Origin: Marivita sp. | GTDB taxonomy: Bacteria > Pseudomonadota > Alphaproteobacteria > Rhodobacterales > Rhodobacteraceae | Direction of reading: 5' to 3' | Assembly: GCF_020055675.1 (NCBI RefSeq) | Contig: NZ_JAIPUS010000013.1 | Coordinates: 1-64,000 of the forward strand | Length of the DNA: 64,000 bases | Shown: piece after piece, positions 54,573 through 64,000 of the stretch | Numbering within the stretch: position 1 is the stretch's first letter | Layout of the letters: every line of letters starts with the position of its first letter | Position numbers and translations under genes: made by a program | The notes under the pieces: generated by a model | Database searches by the model: none | Told to the model about the DNA's origin: nothing | The model's input: the letters and a program-made list of their open reading frames with translations, nothing else

Positions 54573-54587
54573 TTGCCAAATGGTTAA
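54573..54587 (-). promoter_or_regulatory. candidate CtrA box of comM
   Basis: On the minus strand TTAACCATTTGGCAA: the half-site TTAACCAT is exact, and the second half has two mismatches to TTAA-N7-TTAA. It shares 13 of 15 bases with the box at 23956-23970. Distance to the comM start is 36 bp. Confidence 0.5.
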
Positions 54588-54728
54588 CGGTTGGGAGGCG
54601 CCCGGTGTAAAACGCGATTGTGGCGACTGGGGTGGGGTGCATCGTCGTGGGCCGTGAGCAGGCCGTTCGTCCGACCCGCTGGAGTGCCTTTGCGTCAAGT
54701 CTTCAGCAAAACTTTTTCACTAAAACTT

Positions 54729-54758
54729 TGATCCATCACCGGATCCGTGCCGTATTCC
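54729..54758 (+). promoter_or_regulatory. RpoE-type promoter of rpoH2
   Basis: TGATCC (54729-54734), an 18-bp spacer, then TATTCC (54753-54758). TGATCC with an 18-bp spacer and a TA-rich -10 is the promoter type of the Rhodobacter sphaeroides singlet-oxygen sigma factor RpoE, which is known to drive rpoHII. The predicted transcript would start about 20 bp before the ATG. Confidence 0.65.
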
Positions 54759-54785
54759 CAACACAAAGCAAGCTCAGGGGGCACT

Positions 54786-55664
54786 ATGGCACTTGACACG
54801 TTCAACGACCAGACAATGTCGCGCCGCGCGATGAAAGCCGAATTGCTGGATGCGGAGACAGAGTTGAAGCTTGCCTATGCGTGGCGGGACGAACGCGACG
54901 AAGAAGCATTGCATCGCTTGATCACGGCCTACATGCGGCTGGCCATTTCGATGGCGTCGAAATTCAAGCGCTACGGCGCTCCGATGAACGACCTGATCCA
55001 AGAAGCGGGTCTGGGCCTGATGAAGGCGGCAGACAAGTTCGATCCCGATCGCGGAGTGCGGTTTTCGACTTACGCGGTCTGGTGGATCAAGGCGTCGATC
55101 CAGGACTATGTGATGCGCAATTGGTCGATCGTGCGCACGGGATCCACGTCGTCGCAAAAGTCTCTCTTTTTCAACATGCGCCGGGTTCAGGCGCGGTTGG
55201 AGCGCGAAGCCTCGGCAGAGGGCCGCACATTGGACGGCCACGACTTGCGCCGCATGATTTCCGAGGAAATCGGCGTGCCTGTTCATGACGTCGAGATGAT
55301 GGAAGGCCGTTTGTCGGGATCGGATTATTCGCTGAACGCGACGCAATCGACCGAGGACGAGGGGCGCGAGTGGATCGATGCCCTTGAGGATGACAGCGCG
55401 CAGGCCGATGAAACGGTCGAAACAGACCTGGATTTGGCGCAGTTGCGGCAATGGCTGACCATGGCGATGAACCAGCTCAATGAGCGTGAGAGGTTCATTG
55501 TGCGTGAACGCAAGCTGCGCGAAGACGCGCGGACGCTGGAGAGCCTTGGAAACGAGCTGGGCCTGTCGAAAGAGCGGGTGCGCCAGCTCGAGGCGGCGGC
55601 GTTCGGCAAGATCCGGAAAACGCTTGAAGCGGAAAGCCCCGAGGTACACAACTTCCTCACATGA
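54786..55664 (+). CDS. rpoH2: RNA polymerase sigma factor RpoH, RpoHII type
   Basis: 292 residues. Region 2 (ISMASKFKRYGAPMNDLIQE, GLMKAADKFDPDRGVRFSTYA, VWWIKASIQDYVMRNWS), the RpoH-box-like SSQKSLFFNMRRVQARLE, and region 4 helix-turn-helix (LESLGNELGLSKERVRQLE). The MALD start and RAMKAELLDAETELKLAYAW are those of Rhodobacter RpoHII rather than RpoHI. Controls oxidative/heat stress genes. The next gene overlaps its stop by 4 bp. Confidence 0.93.
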   Translation: MALDTFNDQTMSRRAMKAELLDAETELKLAYAWRDERDEEALHRLITAYMRLAISMASKFKRYGAPMNDLIQEAGLGLMKAADKFDPDRGVRFSTYAVWWIKASIQDYVMRNWSIVRTGSTSSQKSLFFNMRRVQARLEREASAEGRTLDGHDLRRMISEEIGVPVHDVEMMEGRLSGSDYSLNATQSTEDEGREWIDALEDDSAQADETVETDLDLAQLRQWLTMAMNQLNERERFIVRERKLREDARTLESLGNELGLSKERVRQLEAAAFGKIRKTLEAESPEVHNFLT

Positions 55665-56440
55665 TGCGCTTTTTGATTCCTTTGATCGTCGCCCCCGTCA
55701 CACTGGCTGCCGGGGGCGTTTTTGATGACGCGGATGTCGTGTTCCTTGGCGAATTGCACGACAATCGCGCACATCACATACGGCAGGCGGACCATGTCGC
55801 CATGCTTGAGCCGACCGCGTTGGTGTTTGAAATGCTGACCCAGGCGCAGGCTGATCTGGTGACACCGGACTTGGTGGCCGACGCGGATGCGCTGGAGGCT
55901 GCGCTAGACTGGAATGCCAGCGGCTGGCCCGATTTTTCGATGTATTACCCGATCTTCGCAGCCGCGCCCGAGGCCGTCTTTTATGGCGCGGCCGTACCGA
56001 GGGACGTGGCACGCAAGGCGATGGCGGACGGGTTGATGTCCGGCTTTCGCGGTTCGGCAGAGGATTTTGGCCTGACCGATCCCTTGCCTCAAGAGCAACA
56101 GGCGGCGCGCGAGGCGCTGCAACTGGCGGCGCATTGCGATGCCATGCCGGAGGAAATGCTGCCGGTCATGGTGGATATCCAGCGCTTGCGCGATGCGGAG
56201 TTGGCCTATTCGGCCTTGCAGGCGGTCGAGGCGCATGGCGTGCCCGTGGTGGTGATCACCGGCAACGGCCATGCGCGCAAGGATTGGGGCGCGCCGGTCT
56301 ACCTGCAGGCTGCCGCGCCGGGCTTGAACATCGCCGCGCTGGGCCAGGGAGAGCCGGACAGCCCGCCGCAGGGCCAATTCGATCACGTCGAATTTTCGCC
56401 GCCGGCCGACCGGGACGATCCCTGTGACGCGTTCCGCTGA
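55661..56440 (+). CDS. ChaN family (DUF399) haem-binding-like protein
   Basis: 259 residues with a short N-terminal hydrophobic segment. DADVVFLGELHDNRAHHIRQAD and VVVITGNGHARKDWGAPVYL are ChaN signatures; the Campylobacter relative binds two haems. ATGA overlap with rpoH2 suggests shared stress induction. No lipobox Cys is visible. Confidence 0.85.
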   Translation: MMRFLIPLIVAPVTLAAGGVFDDADVVFLGELHDNRAHHIRQADHVAMLEPTALVFEMLTQAQADLVTPDLVADADALEAALDWNASGWPDFSMYYPIFAAAPEAVFYGAAVPRDVARKAMADGLMSGFRGSAEDFGLTDPLPQEQQAAREALQLAAHCDAMPEEMLPVMVDIQRLRDAELAYSALQAVEAHGVPVVVITGNGHARKDWGAPVYLQAAAPGLNIAALGQGEPDSPPQGQFDHVEFSPPADRDDPCDAFR

Positions 56441-56497
56441 TTGAGTTTTGCCCCAACGCCCCGTAACAAAGGCTGAGATATTTCAGGACTGAGCCTT

Positions 56498-57691
56498 ATG
56501 TTACGCGGCAAACGCATTCTTTTGATCATCGGTGGCGGGATCGCGGCGTACAAGAGCCTCGATCTGATCCGGCGCTTGCGCGAACGCGGGGCCGAGGTGA
56601 CACCGGTGCTGACCCGCGCCGCGACGGAATTTGTCACGCCGCTGTCGATTTCGGCGCTTGCGGGCGAGAAGGGTTACACCGACCTGTTCGACCTGACGGA
56701 TGAGGCCGAAATGGGCCATATCCAGTTGTCGCGCGTGGCCGATCTTGTGCTGGTGGCTCCGGCAACGGCGGATTTGATGGCCCGGATGGCGCAGGGCCTG
56801 GCCAATGACCTGGCAACGACGCTTCTGCTTGCGACCGATACGCCCGTGATGATCGCCCCGTCGATGAATGTGCGCATGTGGGAGCACCCCGCGACCCGGC
56901 GCAACCTGTCGGTGCTGCGTCAGGACGGTGTGACGGTGGTCGGGCCGAACGAAGGGGACATGGCCTGCGGTGAATACGGTCCCGGACGCATGGCCGAGCC
57001 GTTGCAAATCGTCGATGCGGCGATCATGGCCCTTGGCGACACGCCCTTGGCGGGGACGCGTCTCATCGTGACATCCGGTCCGACCCACGAGCCGATCGAC
57101 CCGGTGCGCTATATCGCGAACCGGTCTTCGGGGGCGCAGGGCACGGCGATCGCGGCCGCGTTGCTGTCCTTGGGGGCAGAGGTGGTGTTTGTCACCGGTC
57201 CGGCCGATGTCGCGCCGCCGCAGGGCGTCGAGCTGATCCGGGTCGACACGGCGGTCGAGATGCGGGCGGCGGTGATGGCGGCCCTTCCGGCCGATGCGGC
57301 CGTCTTTGCCGCGGCGGTTGCCGACTGGCGCGTGGTCGGTGCGTCTGACAGCAAGATCAAGAAGGTGTCGGGCAGCTTCCCGACACTGGAATTCGCGGAA
57401 AACCCCGATATCCTTGCCGAGGTGTCGCAACTGGAGCAGGGACGCCCCGGTCTGGTCATCGGCTTTGCCGCCGAGACTGACGACGTGATCGCACATGCCA
57501 CGGCCAAGCGGGCGCGCAAAGGCTGTGACTGGATCGTGGCGAACAACGTGTCGCCCGAAACCGGGATCATGGGCGGTACCGAGAACAGGGTGACCCTGAT
57601 CTCGGCTCAGGGCGCCGAGGCCTGGCCCCGCATGGGCAAGGACGCGGTGGCGCGTCAATTGGCTGCACGCATCGCGGATGCGCTGGTCTGA
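56498..57691 (+). CDS. coaBC: phosphopantothenoylcysteine synthetase/decarboxylase
   Basis: Two coenzyme A steps in one 397-residue protein. CoaC half: [65 protein letters not shown]. CoaB half: [33 protein letters not shown] and GFAAETDD. Complete and of normal length. Confidence 0.96.
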   Translation: MLRGKRILLIIGGGIAAYKSLDLIRRLRERGAEVTPVLTRAATEFVTPLSISALAGEKGYTDLFDLTDEAEMGHIQLSRVADLVLVAPATADLMARMAQGLANDLATTLLLATDTPVMIAPSMNVRMWEHPATRRNLSVLRQDGVTVVGPNEGDMACGEYGPGRMAEPLQIVDAAIMALGDTPLAGTRLIVTSGPTHEPIDPVRYIANRSSGAQGTAIAAALLSLGAEVVFVTGPADVAPPQGVELIRVDTAVEMRAAVMAALPADAAVFAAAVADWRVVGASDSKIKKVSGSFPTLEFAENPDILAEVSQLEQGRPGLVIGFAAETDDVIAHATAKRARKGCDWIVANNVSPETGIMGGTENRVTLISAQGAEAWPRMGKDAVARQLAARIADALV

Positions 57692-57741
57692 GGTTGCTGC
57701 CGGGCCATTTCACACCGTCAGAAATAAAGGAAGGGCAAGGC

Positions 57742-58200
57742 GTGGTCGCGATCGAGATACATTGGGAAGCCGGGGCGGACCGGTCCCTTGGCCTGCCTGC
57801 CTATGCCAGCGCCGGGGCGGCGGGCGCCGACCTGAGGGCGAATTTCCCGGATCGCGGGACGCTGGTTCTCGATCCCGGCACGCGGGGCCTGGTGCCGACA
57901 GGCCTTCGCCTCGCGATTCCCGAGGGCTATGAGGTGCAGCTGCGCCCGCGCTCCGGGCTCGCGTTGCGGCACGGGATCACCCTGCCCAATGCGCCGGGAA
58001 CCATCGACAGCGACTATCGCGGCGAGGTCGGAGTGATCTTGATGAATGCCGGGCAGGGGGTCTTCGAGATCGCCCATGGCGACCGGATCGCGCAGATGGT
58101 GGTTGCACCGGTTCTGCGTGCGTCCTTTGTCGCGGTGGACAGTTTGGACGCGACCACCCGCGGGGATGGCGGTTTTGGATCGACCGGGGTGTCGGAATGA
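57742..58200 (+). CDS. dut: dUTP diphosphatase
   Basis: Hydrolyses dUTP to dUMP. 152 residues from a GTG at 57742. The five dUTPase motifs are visible: [46 protein letters not shown] and the C-terminal [10 protein letters not shown]. Directly after coaBC, the usual dfp-dut pairing; overlaps the next gene by 4 bp. Confidence 0.95.
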   Translation: MVAIEIHWEAGADRSLGLPAYASAGAAGADLRANFPDRGTLVLDPGTRGLVPTGLRLAIPEGYEVQLRPRSGLALRHGITLPNAPGTIDSDYRGEVGVILMNAGQGVFEIAHGDRIAQMVVAPVLRASFVAVDSLDATTRGDGGFGSTGVSE

Positions 58201-59273
58201 TCGTTGTCCTTGCAATGGCGGCCGCCCTTTGGGGGCTGGGCGTGATCCTTCGGATTCCCCGCAGTGCGCGACTTTACATGATCGGGCTGCTCTATGTCGG
58301 GGTGCTCTTCATCCAGATTGCCCTGCCGTTCGGCCACCCGCTTCGAATGGCGACCGGAGAAAGCGCTGCGCTTTGGATCCTGCTTGGCGTGCTTGCGGCG
58401 ATCGGGGTCCTGTACGGCCGTGTTGTCGCATGGCTGCGGGGCCGCGCCCAGATCAAGGAACAGGCCGAGGCGCCCCCGGTGGTGCGGGGGGAGACCTTCA
58501 CGTCGAGCGAATTGGAGCGCTATGCGCGGCATATCGTTCTGCGCGAAGTTGGTGGCCCGGGCCAGAAGGCGCTGCGCGATGCCAGGGTGCTGGTGATCGG
58601 GGCAGGCGGCCTGGGCGCGCCGGCGCTGCAATATCTTGCGGCAGCCGGCGTCGGGACCATCGGTGTGATCGACGACGAGGTGGTCGAGAACGCGAATTTG
58701 CAGCGGCAAGTGATCCACAGCGATTCCGATATCGGCCTGCCCAAGGTGTTTTCCGCGCAGGCCGCGATGGTGGCCCAGAACCCCTATGTCGAGGTGTTGC
58801 CCTATCATCGGCGGCTGACCGAAACGGTCGCAGAGGCGCTCTTTGGCGACTATGATCTGGTGCTCGATGGCACGGATAATTTCGAGACCCGCTATCTGGT
58901 CAACAGGGCGGCGGTGGAGGCGGGCACGCCGCTCGTGTCCGGTGCCCTGTCGCAATGGGAAGGACAGATTTCTGTCTTTGATCCGGCCCGTGACGCGCCG
59001 TGCTATGCCTGTGTTTTTCCCCGGGCTCCGGCAGATGGGCTGGCCCCGTCCTGTGCCGAGGCCGGCGTGATCGGGCCGCTGCCCGGGGTCATCGGGTCGA
59101 TGATGGCCCTTGAGGCGATCAAGCTGATCTGCGGCATCGGCCAGACACTTCGGGGCGAGATGCTGATCTATGATGCGCTGTGGGGGGAAACCCGGAAAAT
59201 CACCCTGTCTCGGCGGGCCGATTGTTCGGTTTGCGGCGGGCGTCCCACGGATGGGACGCTTTCCAGCCCCTGA
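58197..59273 (+). CDS. membrane-anchored HesA/MoeB/ThiF-type E1-like protein
   Basis: 358 residues. Residues ~1-85 hold about three hydrophobic helices, absent in ordinary MoeB/ThiF. The E1 domain follows: [60 protein letters not shown], catalytic Cys in LAPSCAEAG (about residue 286) and two zinc CxxC pairs (CYAC, CSVC). It would adenylylate a small sulfur carrier (MoaD/ThiS type). The carrier is not adjacent. Confidence 0.88.
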   Translation: MIVVLAMAAALWGLGVILRIPRSARLYMIGLLYVGVLFIQIALPFGHPLRMATGESAALWILLGVLAAIGVLYGRVVAWLRGRAQIKEQAEAPPVVRGETFTSSELERYARHIVLREVGGPGQKALRDARVLVIGAGGLGAPALQYLAAAGVGTIGVIDDEVVENANLQRQVIHSDSDIGLPKVFSAQAAMVAQNPYVEVLPYHRRLTETVAEALFGDYDLVLDGTDNFETRYLVNRAAVEAGTPLVSGALSQWEGQISVFDPARDAPCYACVFPRAPADGLAPSCAEAGVIGPLPGVIGSMMALEAIKLICGIGQTLRGEMLIYDALWGETRKITLSRRADCSVCGGRPTDGTLSSP

Positions 59274-59280
59274 GTTTTCA

Positions 59281-59311
59281 AGCGCTTGGCAAGGCGCATT
59301 TACCAAGCGTT
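59281..59311. terminator. hairpin between convergent E1-like gene and prs
   Basis: CGCTTGG (59283-59289) pairs with CCAAGCG (59303-59309), extendable by G-T and A-T. No long T-run, so a possible rather than certain terminator. Confidence 0.35.
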
Positions 59312-59396
59312 AAGGAATTGGGACCGGCCCTGTCGCTGCGGCATGCCGCGCAAGACCGGTCCCCGCTTCCGTGCGCCGTGGTCCGCCGAACCCTCC

Positions 59397-60407
59397 CTAC
59401 AGAATGCCCTCGTAGATCGGGCCGAGTGTCTCGGTTTCGAAAAGCGAGGAAACCGACGTGCCGTTCCAGATGTTCAGGATGGCCTGGGAAAACATCGGGG
59501 CGGTGGCGAGTATGCGGATGTTGGCGGCGTCGGAGACGGCTTTGGTGGGTTGAATGGAATCCGTTATGACAAGCGATTTCATCACGGATTTGGTGATCCT
59601 CTCCACCGCCGGGCCGGACAGGACACCATGCGTGATGTAGGAATGGACCTCTGTTGCGCCGTGCTGCATGAGGACCTCGGCGGCCTTGCAGAGTGTGCCG
59701 GCAGTGTCGCAGATGTCGTCGACAATGATGCATTTCTTGTCCTGCACGTCGCCGATCACCGTCATCTCGGCAATCTCGCCGGGTCTTTCGCGGCGCTTGT
59801 CGACGATCGACAGCGGCGCGCCGATCCGTTTGGCCAACTCGCGGGCGCGCGACACGCCGCCGACATCCGGCGAGACCACCATCACGTCGGACATGTCGCC
59901 GCCGAATTGTTGCAGCACATCAAGGGCGAAGATCGGCGAGGCATAGAGGTTGTCGACAGGAATATCGAAAAAGCCCTGAATTTGCGCCGCGTGCAGATCC
60001 ATTGTCAGGACGCGTTCGATCCCGGACGCGGAGATCATGTTCGACACCAGCTTGGCGGTGATCGGCGTGCGGGCCTTGGAGCGGCGGTCCTGCCGGGCAT
60101 AGCCGAAATAGGGGATCACGGCGGTGATGCGCGCCGCCGAGGATCGGCGCAGCGCGTCGGACATGATGAGAAGCTCCATCAGGTTGTCATTCGCCGGGTT
60201 CGATGTGGGCTGGATGATGAACATGTCCTCGCCGCGGACGTTCTCGAAGACCTCGACAAAGATTTCCTGGTCGTTGAAACGCTCGATGCGGGCATCCACC
60301 AGCCCGACATTCATGCCGCGATACATGCTCATTCGGCGGGCAATGCCCTTGGCAAGCGGCATGTTCGCATTGCCAGAAATCAGTTTGGGTTCATCAACGC
60401 TGGGCAT
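59397..60407 (-). CDS. prs: ribose-phosphate pyrophosphokinase
   Basis: Makes PRPP. 336 residues. [79 protein letters not shown] and the PRPP loop [20 protein letters not shown] are all present. About 20 residues longer than E. coli Prs, as is common in alphaproteobacteria. Confidence 0.96.
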   Translation of the reverse strand: MPSVDEPKLISGNANMPLAKGIARRMSMYRGMNVGLVDARIERFNDQEIFVEVFENVRGEDMFIIQPTSNPANDNLMELLIMSDALRRSSAARITAVIPYFGYARQDRRSKARTPITAKLVSNMISASGIERVLTMDLHAAQIQGFFDIPVDNLYASPIFALDVLQQFGGDMSDVMVVSPDVGGVSRARELAKRIGAPLSIVDKRRERPGEIAEMTVIGDVQDKKCIIVDDICDTAGTLCKAAEVLMQHGATEVHSYITHGVLSGPAVERITKSVMKSLVITDSIQPTKAVSDAANIRILATAPMFSQAILNIWNGTSVSSLFETETLGPIYEGIL

Positions 60408-60515
60408 GACAGGGAGGCTCCGTTGGGGCAGACGGTTATAACAGATTCGTGACGTTGCGCTGGCCTTAGCATGGGCCTACGGTCGCGCAAAGTGACACTC
60501 GCCCGGAGGGACCGA

Positions 60516-61115
60516 ATGGCCCATATTGATTACTTTTTCTCAACACTCTCGCCATATGCCTATCTCGCGGGTCACCGGATGGAAGAGGTGGCGGCGCGGC
60601 ATGGCGCGACGGTGACGTATAAACCGCTGGATATCATGGCACTGTTCGCGCGCACCGGCGGCACCGCACCCAAGGACCGGCACCCCAGCCGGCAGGAATT
60701 GCGGGCGCAGGAATTGCCCCGCCAGGCGAAAAAACTGGGTATGCCGCTGAATTTGCGGCCTGCCTTCTGGCCGACCAACCCGGCTCCGTCTTCCTATGCG
60801 ATCATCGCTGCGCAATCGGTGGGTGGCGGGGATCTGCCGGCATTGGTGCAGGGCTTTCTGCGTGCCGTCTGGGCCGAGGAGGCGGACATCGCGGAGGATG
60901 AAATTGTGCGCAACATGCTGTCGAACGCCGGCTTCGATCCCGGGCTGGCCGATAGAGGCCTTTTGAGCGGGGCGGAAATCTATGGAGCGAACCTCGAAGA
61001 AGCGGTGTTGCGCGGGGCGTTCGGTGCGCCGTTCTACATCACCGACGACGATGCGCGGTTCTGGGGGCAGGACCGGATCGCGGATCTGGACCTGCATCTG
61101 TCCGGCAAGATTTGA
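60516..61115 (+). CDS. 2-hydroxychromene-2-carboxylate isomerase-like (DsbA family)
   Basis: 199 residues, thioredoxin fold with helical insert. IDYFFSTLSPYAYLAGHRME has the Ser of kappa-class GST/HCCA isomerases in place of a CxxC, and FGAPFYITDDDARFWGQDR is the family's C-terminal signature. GGAGGG precedes the ATG. Glutathione-dependent isomerase by family; the natural substrate here is unknown. Divergent from prs. Confidence 0.88.
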   Translation: MAHIDYFFSTLSPYAYLAGHRMEEVAARHGATVTYKPLDIMALFARTGGTAPKDRHPSRQELRAQELPRQAKKLGMPLNLRPAFWPTNPAPSSYAIIAAQSVGGGDLPALVQGFLRAVWAEEADIAEDEIVRNMLSNAGFDPGLADRGLLSGAEIYGANLEEAVLRGAFGAPFYITDDDARFWGQDRIADLDLHLSGKI

Positions 61116-61303
61116 CGCCCTAACCGCTGCGCGCGGGACGGATGTGCACGGGCGGCACCTTTCCGGCTGGCCGGGTGGGCTTGCACGGCCTTCCGGCGCG
61201 GTCACGGCATATCGGTGAAATGCGCGGGTCTTGACCCTTGCAAGACGGGGACCGGTACGCCATCTACCGTGTCAAACCAGTACAGTCGGCACAGGAGACA
61301 GCG

Positions 61304-62227
61304 ATGATCGAACTCGGACAAGCCCCGGAAGAGAGCGACCTGGTCAAGGAAATCGCGCAGGATGCCTTCATGCCCGAGGTCGTCGAGGCCAGCATGAAGA
61401 CCCCGATCATCGTGGATTTCTGGGCGCCTTGGTGCGGCCCGTGCAAAACGCTGGGTCCGCAGCTTGAATCGGCGGTGAAAGCGGCGCGCGGCGCGGTCAA
61501 GATGGTCAAGATCAATGTCGATGAGGCCGAAGGGCTGGTGCAGGCGCTGGCGCAGCAAGGCCTGCCGATCCAGTCGATCCCGACGATCATGGCTTTTGTG
61601 CAGGGGCGTCCTGTCGACATGTTCCAGGGCGCGAAACCCCCGTCGGAGCTGAAGGCGTTCATCGACAAGGCGATCGCGGCCGCGGGCGGCGACAGCGATG
61701 GCGGGCTCGATGAGGCCATCGCGGCGGCCGAAGAGATGCTGGAAAGCGGTGCTGTCGAGGATGCGATCCAGACCTTTGCGGCCATCCTGGAAGAAAACCC
61801 GACCCACCCGCAGGCCTATTCCGGCATGGTGCGCGGCACGATCGCCCTGGGCGACCTTGAGCAGGCCGAAGCGGTGCTGAACGGTGCGCCGGCCGAGATC
61901 GCCACCAGTGCCGAGATCGAGGCCGCGCGGGCGCAGTTGGACCTGGCCAAACAAACGGCCAATTCGGGTCCAGTGGCCGATCTGGAAGCGGCGGTCGAGG
62001 CCGATCCCGACAACCACCAGGCGCGGTTCGACCTGGCGCAGGGGCTTTATGCCAAGGGGGACGCGCAGGGGGCGGTTGATCACTTGCTAGAGCTGTTCCG
62101 CCGCGACCGCGAGTGGAATGACGGCGCGGCGAGATCCCAGCTTATTACCATTTTCGACGCGCTCAAACCGAATGACCCCGTGGTCCTGTCGGGGCGGCGG
62201 CGCCTGAGTTCGATGATATTTGCCTGA
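61304..62227 (+). CDS. thioredoxin-TPR fusion, CnoX/YbbN-like
   Basis: 307 residues. Thioredoxin domain with an intact CGPC (residues 44-47), then TPR-type helices (ESGAVEDAIQTFAAILEENP, NHQARFDLAQGLYAKGDAQG). E. coli CnoX, a chaperedoxin that protects proteins under oxidative stress, lacks this CxxC (SQHC), so the intact pair suggests redox activity. Followed by the Lon-N gene. Confidence 0.92.
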   Translation: MIELGQAPEESDLVKEIAQDAFMPEVVEASMKTPIIVDFWAPWCGPCKTLGPQLESAVKAARGAVKMVKINVDEAEGLVQALAQQGLPIQSIPTIMAFVQGRPVDMFQGAKPPSELKAFIDKAIAAAGGDSDGGLDEAIAAAEEMLESGAVEDAIQTFAAILEENPTHPQAYSGMVRGTIALGDLEQAEAVLNGAPAEIATSAEIEAARAQLDLAKQTANSGPVADLEAAVEADPDNHQARFDLAQGLYAKGDAQGAVDHLLELFRRDREWNDGAARSQLITIFDALKPNDPVVLSGRRRLSSMIFA

Positions 62228-62254
62228 TCGGTTCGTCAGGCTAGATCGATCGTC

Positions 62255-62899
62255 ATGATTAGAGTCGCCGAATTGCCGGGGTCCATCCCCGTGTTCCCGT
62301 TGCCCGGAGCGCTCTTGCTGCCCCGGGCGCGGCTGCCGCTTCATCTGTTCGAGCCGCGCTATTTGCAGATGCTTGAAGATGCCATGAAAACCCCTGCGCG
62401 CCTGATCGGCATGGTGCAGCCGAATGTGCGTCCGAACGGCGACAGCGACGCGTTGCATCGCATCGGATGCGCCGGCCGCGTGACGCAGTTTTCCGAGACC
62501 GAGGACGGGCGCTACATGATCACGCTCAGCGGGATTTCGCGCTTCCGGGTCGTCAGGGAGGTCGAGGGGTTCGCGCCCTATCGCAAGTGCGAGGTGAACT
62601 GGGACGGCTTTGACCGCGACCAGGGCGGGCCCGAGCACGACCGCGGTTTCGACCGGGACGCGTTCATGGGGCTGCTGGACCGCTATTTCGACGCGCGCGA
62701 GCTGTCGGCGGACTGGCCGACCCTGTCGGACGCCGATGACGAGCTTTTGATCAATTCGCTGTCGATGCTTCTGGATTTCGAACCCGAGGACAAACAGGCC
62801 CTGCTGGAGGCGCCATCGTTGTCGACACGGCGCGAAACGCTTGTCACGCTGATCGAATACGCGCTGCGCGGCGGCCAGTCCGAGGACATTTTGCAATGA
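62255..62899 (+). CDS. LON N-terminal (substrate-binding) domain protein
   Basis: 214 residues made of the Lon N-domain alone: [28 protein letters not shown] and [16 protein letters not shown]. No ATPase or protease domain. Possible substrate-recognition adaptor. Overlaps the Trm112-like gene by 4 bp. Confidence 0.9.
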   Translation: MIRVAELPGSIPVFPLPGALLLPRARLPLHLFEPRYLQMLEDAMKTPARLIGMVQPNVRPNGDSDALHRIGCAGRVTQFSETEDGRYMITLSGISRFRVVREVEGFAPYRKCEVNWDGFDRDQGGPEHDRGFDRDAFMGLLDRYFDARELSADWPTLSDADDELLINSLSMLLDFEPEDKQALLEAPSLSTRRETLVTLIEYALRGGQSEDILQ

Positions 62900-63078
62900 C
62901 CGAGACACCGGAGTTTGACCGCAAGATGCTTGAGGCGCTGGTGTGCCCGCAGACGCAAGGCCGGCTTGAATTCGATGCGTCGACGCAGGAATTGATCAGC
63001 CATAGTGCGCATCTGGCCTATCCGATCCGCGACGGGATTCCCGTCATGCTGATCGACGAGGCCCGCGAGATCGACTGA
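62896..63078 (+). CDS. Trm112 / UPF0434 family small protein
   Basis: 60 residues. [20 protein letters not shown] then [20 protein letters not shown]: the family's VCP and [11 protein letters not shown] motifs. Only one Cys of the zinc knuckle remains, as in many bacterial copies. Translationally coupled to the Lon-N gene, a conserved pair. Confidence 0.92.
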   Translation: MTETPEFDRKMLEALVCPQTQGRLEFDASTQELISHSAHLAYPIRDGIPVMLIDEAREID

Positions 63079-63149
63079 CGCGGCCCGGCCGAATTGACAG
63101 GCCCCGTGCCCTGCGATACCTCGCCGGTCTTTCAGGCAGGTGAGAGCAT

Positions 63150-64000
63150 ATGGGACGCAAACGCAAGGGGCGAGATATTTCCGGCTGGCTGGTGGTGGAC
63201 AAGCCCGCGGGCCCGACATCGACCGCTGTTGTCAACAAGGTGCGCTGGGCGTTCGATGCCAAGAAGGCGGGGCATGCCGGCACGCTGGATCCGGACGCGA
63301 CGGGCGTTCTGGCCGTGGCGCTGGGCGAGGCGACCAAGACCGTGCCGTATATCACCGACGCCCTGAAGGCTTACGAATTTACCGTGCGGCTGGGCCAGGC
63401 CACCAAGACCGATGATGCCGAGGGCGATGTGATCGCCAGATCCGACCTGCGCCCCGATGATGACGCCATCAAGGACGCGTTGCACGGCTTCGTTGGCGAA
63501 ATCATGCAGGTGCCGCCGCAGTTTTCCGCCGTGAAGATCGATGGCGAGCGCGCCTACAAGCGGGCCCGCGACGGTGAGGACATGGACCTGGCCGCGCGCC
63601 CCTTGTGGGTCGAGGAATTGACGCTGCTGGACCGGCCCGATGCCGATCACGCGGTGCTCATGCTGGTATGTGGCAAAGGCGGCTATGTCCGGTCCATCGC
63701 GCGGGACCTGGGCGAGGTGCTGGGCTGTCTGGGCCATGTTCAGAGCCTGCGGCGTGTCTGGTCCGGGCCGTTCGAGGCCTCCGAGGGGATCAGCCTCGAC
63801 CAGGTCGAAGCGCTGGCGCGGACACCGGAACTGGACAGGTATTTGCGCCCCATCGAGGAGGGCCTGGCGGACCTGCCCGAGCTGACATGCACGCCCGAAG
63901 CGGCGGTGAAGCTGCGCAACGGCAACCCGGCGATGGTGATCGCCTCGGGGGTCGAGTACGGCGAGGAATGCTGGGTGTCCTGCGATGGCACACCTGTCGC
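63150..64000 (+). CDS. truB: tRNA pseudouridine(55) synthase, 3' end outside the window
   Basis: 283 codons present, running off the right edge. [40 protein letters not shown] with the catalytic Asp, [39 protein letters not shown] and [18 protein letters not shown] are TruB motifs. Forms pseudouridine 55 in the T-loop of tRNAs. Confidence 0.96.
   Translation, partial: MGRKRKGRDISGWLVVDKPAGPTSTAVVNKVRWAFDAKKAGHAGTLDPDATGVLAVALGEATKTVPYITDALKAYEFTVRLGQATKTDDAEGDVIARSDLRPDDDAIKDALHGFVGEIMQVPPQFSAVKIDGERAYKRARDGEDMDLAARPLWVEELTLLDRPDADHAVLMLVCGKGGYVRSIARDLGEVLGCLGHVQSLRRVWSGPFEASEGISLDQVEALARTPELDRYLRPIEEGLADLPELTCTPEAAVKLRNGNPAMVIASGVEYGEECWVSCDGTPV

Overview
The window reads as chromosome of an alphaproteobacterium of the Rhodobacteraceae (roseobacter/Rhodobacter group). 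The evidence is the high GC content, a petABC (fbc) bc1 operon, a CcrM methyltransferase preceded by GANTC and CtrA-like sites, an RpoHII-type heat-shock sigma factor with an RpoE-like promoter, an Irr-type iron box, and typical roseobacter neighbourhoods (DUF484-xerC, rpoH2-chaN-coaBC-dut, folM-like SDR-uvrC, lon-trm112).

Bases 1-3640 are accessory DNA: the start of an IS256-family transposase inserted into an IS21-family remnant (istB tail plus IS end), then a mobilization module (a MobC-like protein, a relaxase interrupted by an in-frame TAA, and a coiled-coil MobB-like gene nested in another frame inside the relaxase) and an AlpA-like regulator. This block stops at the 3' end of a tRNA-Phe(GAA) gene, a classic integration site, so it looks like one edge of a degraded mobilizable island.

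From 3.7 kb on the content is core. 3.9-9.2 kb: rnhB, ccrM, a Tat-exported intradiol-dioxygenase-like protein with a ferric-reductase-like membrane protein, a DMT exporter, aroC. 9.3-12.7 kb: TPP riboswitch and thiBPQ. 12.7-15.5 kb: petABC on the minus strand. 15.7-20.7 kb: an outer-membrane barrel, pssA-psd, a GST, xerC and DUF484. 20.8-29.5 kb: tal, priA, an S49 peptidase, a 55-residue Cys-rich protein, a Ca/Na antiporter, an SDR, uvrC, a thioesterase.

29.5-41.7 kb, mostly minus strand: TIGR02186 and TSUP genes; a BMP-type ABC importer (binding protein, ATPase, two permeases) with a LysE exporter between the permeases; rimI-tsaB-nfuA behind an Irr box; a universal stress protein; a class IV aminotransferase; trpS. 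41.7-50.6 kb: a catalytically dead rhomboid, murJ, an orphan Phd-like protein behind a palindrome cluster, a DUF4214 surface protein, glnD and an LppC-like lipoprotein. 50.6-64 kb: rsmI, yraN, gshB, comM, rpoH2-chaN-coaBC-dut-E1-like, prs, a DsbA-like isomerase, a CnoX-like thioredoxin, a Lon-N protein, Trm112-like and truB, which runs off the edge.

No large new multi-gene defence or biosynthetic system is visible. The most unusual items are the nested/interrupted relaxase locus, the CCGTACGG palindrome cluster between murJ and the orphan antitoxin-like gene, the rhomboid and intradiol homologues that have lost catalytic residues, the membrane-anchored E1 protein, and a set of CtrA-, Irr- and RpoE-like sites that tie core genes to known alphaproteobacterial regulons.
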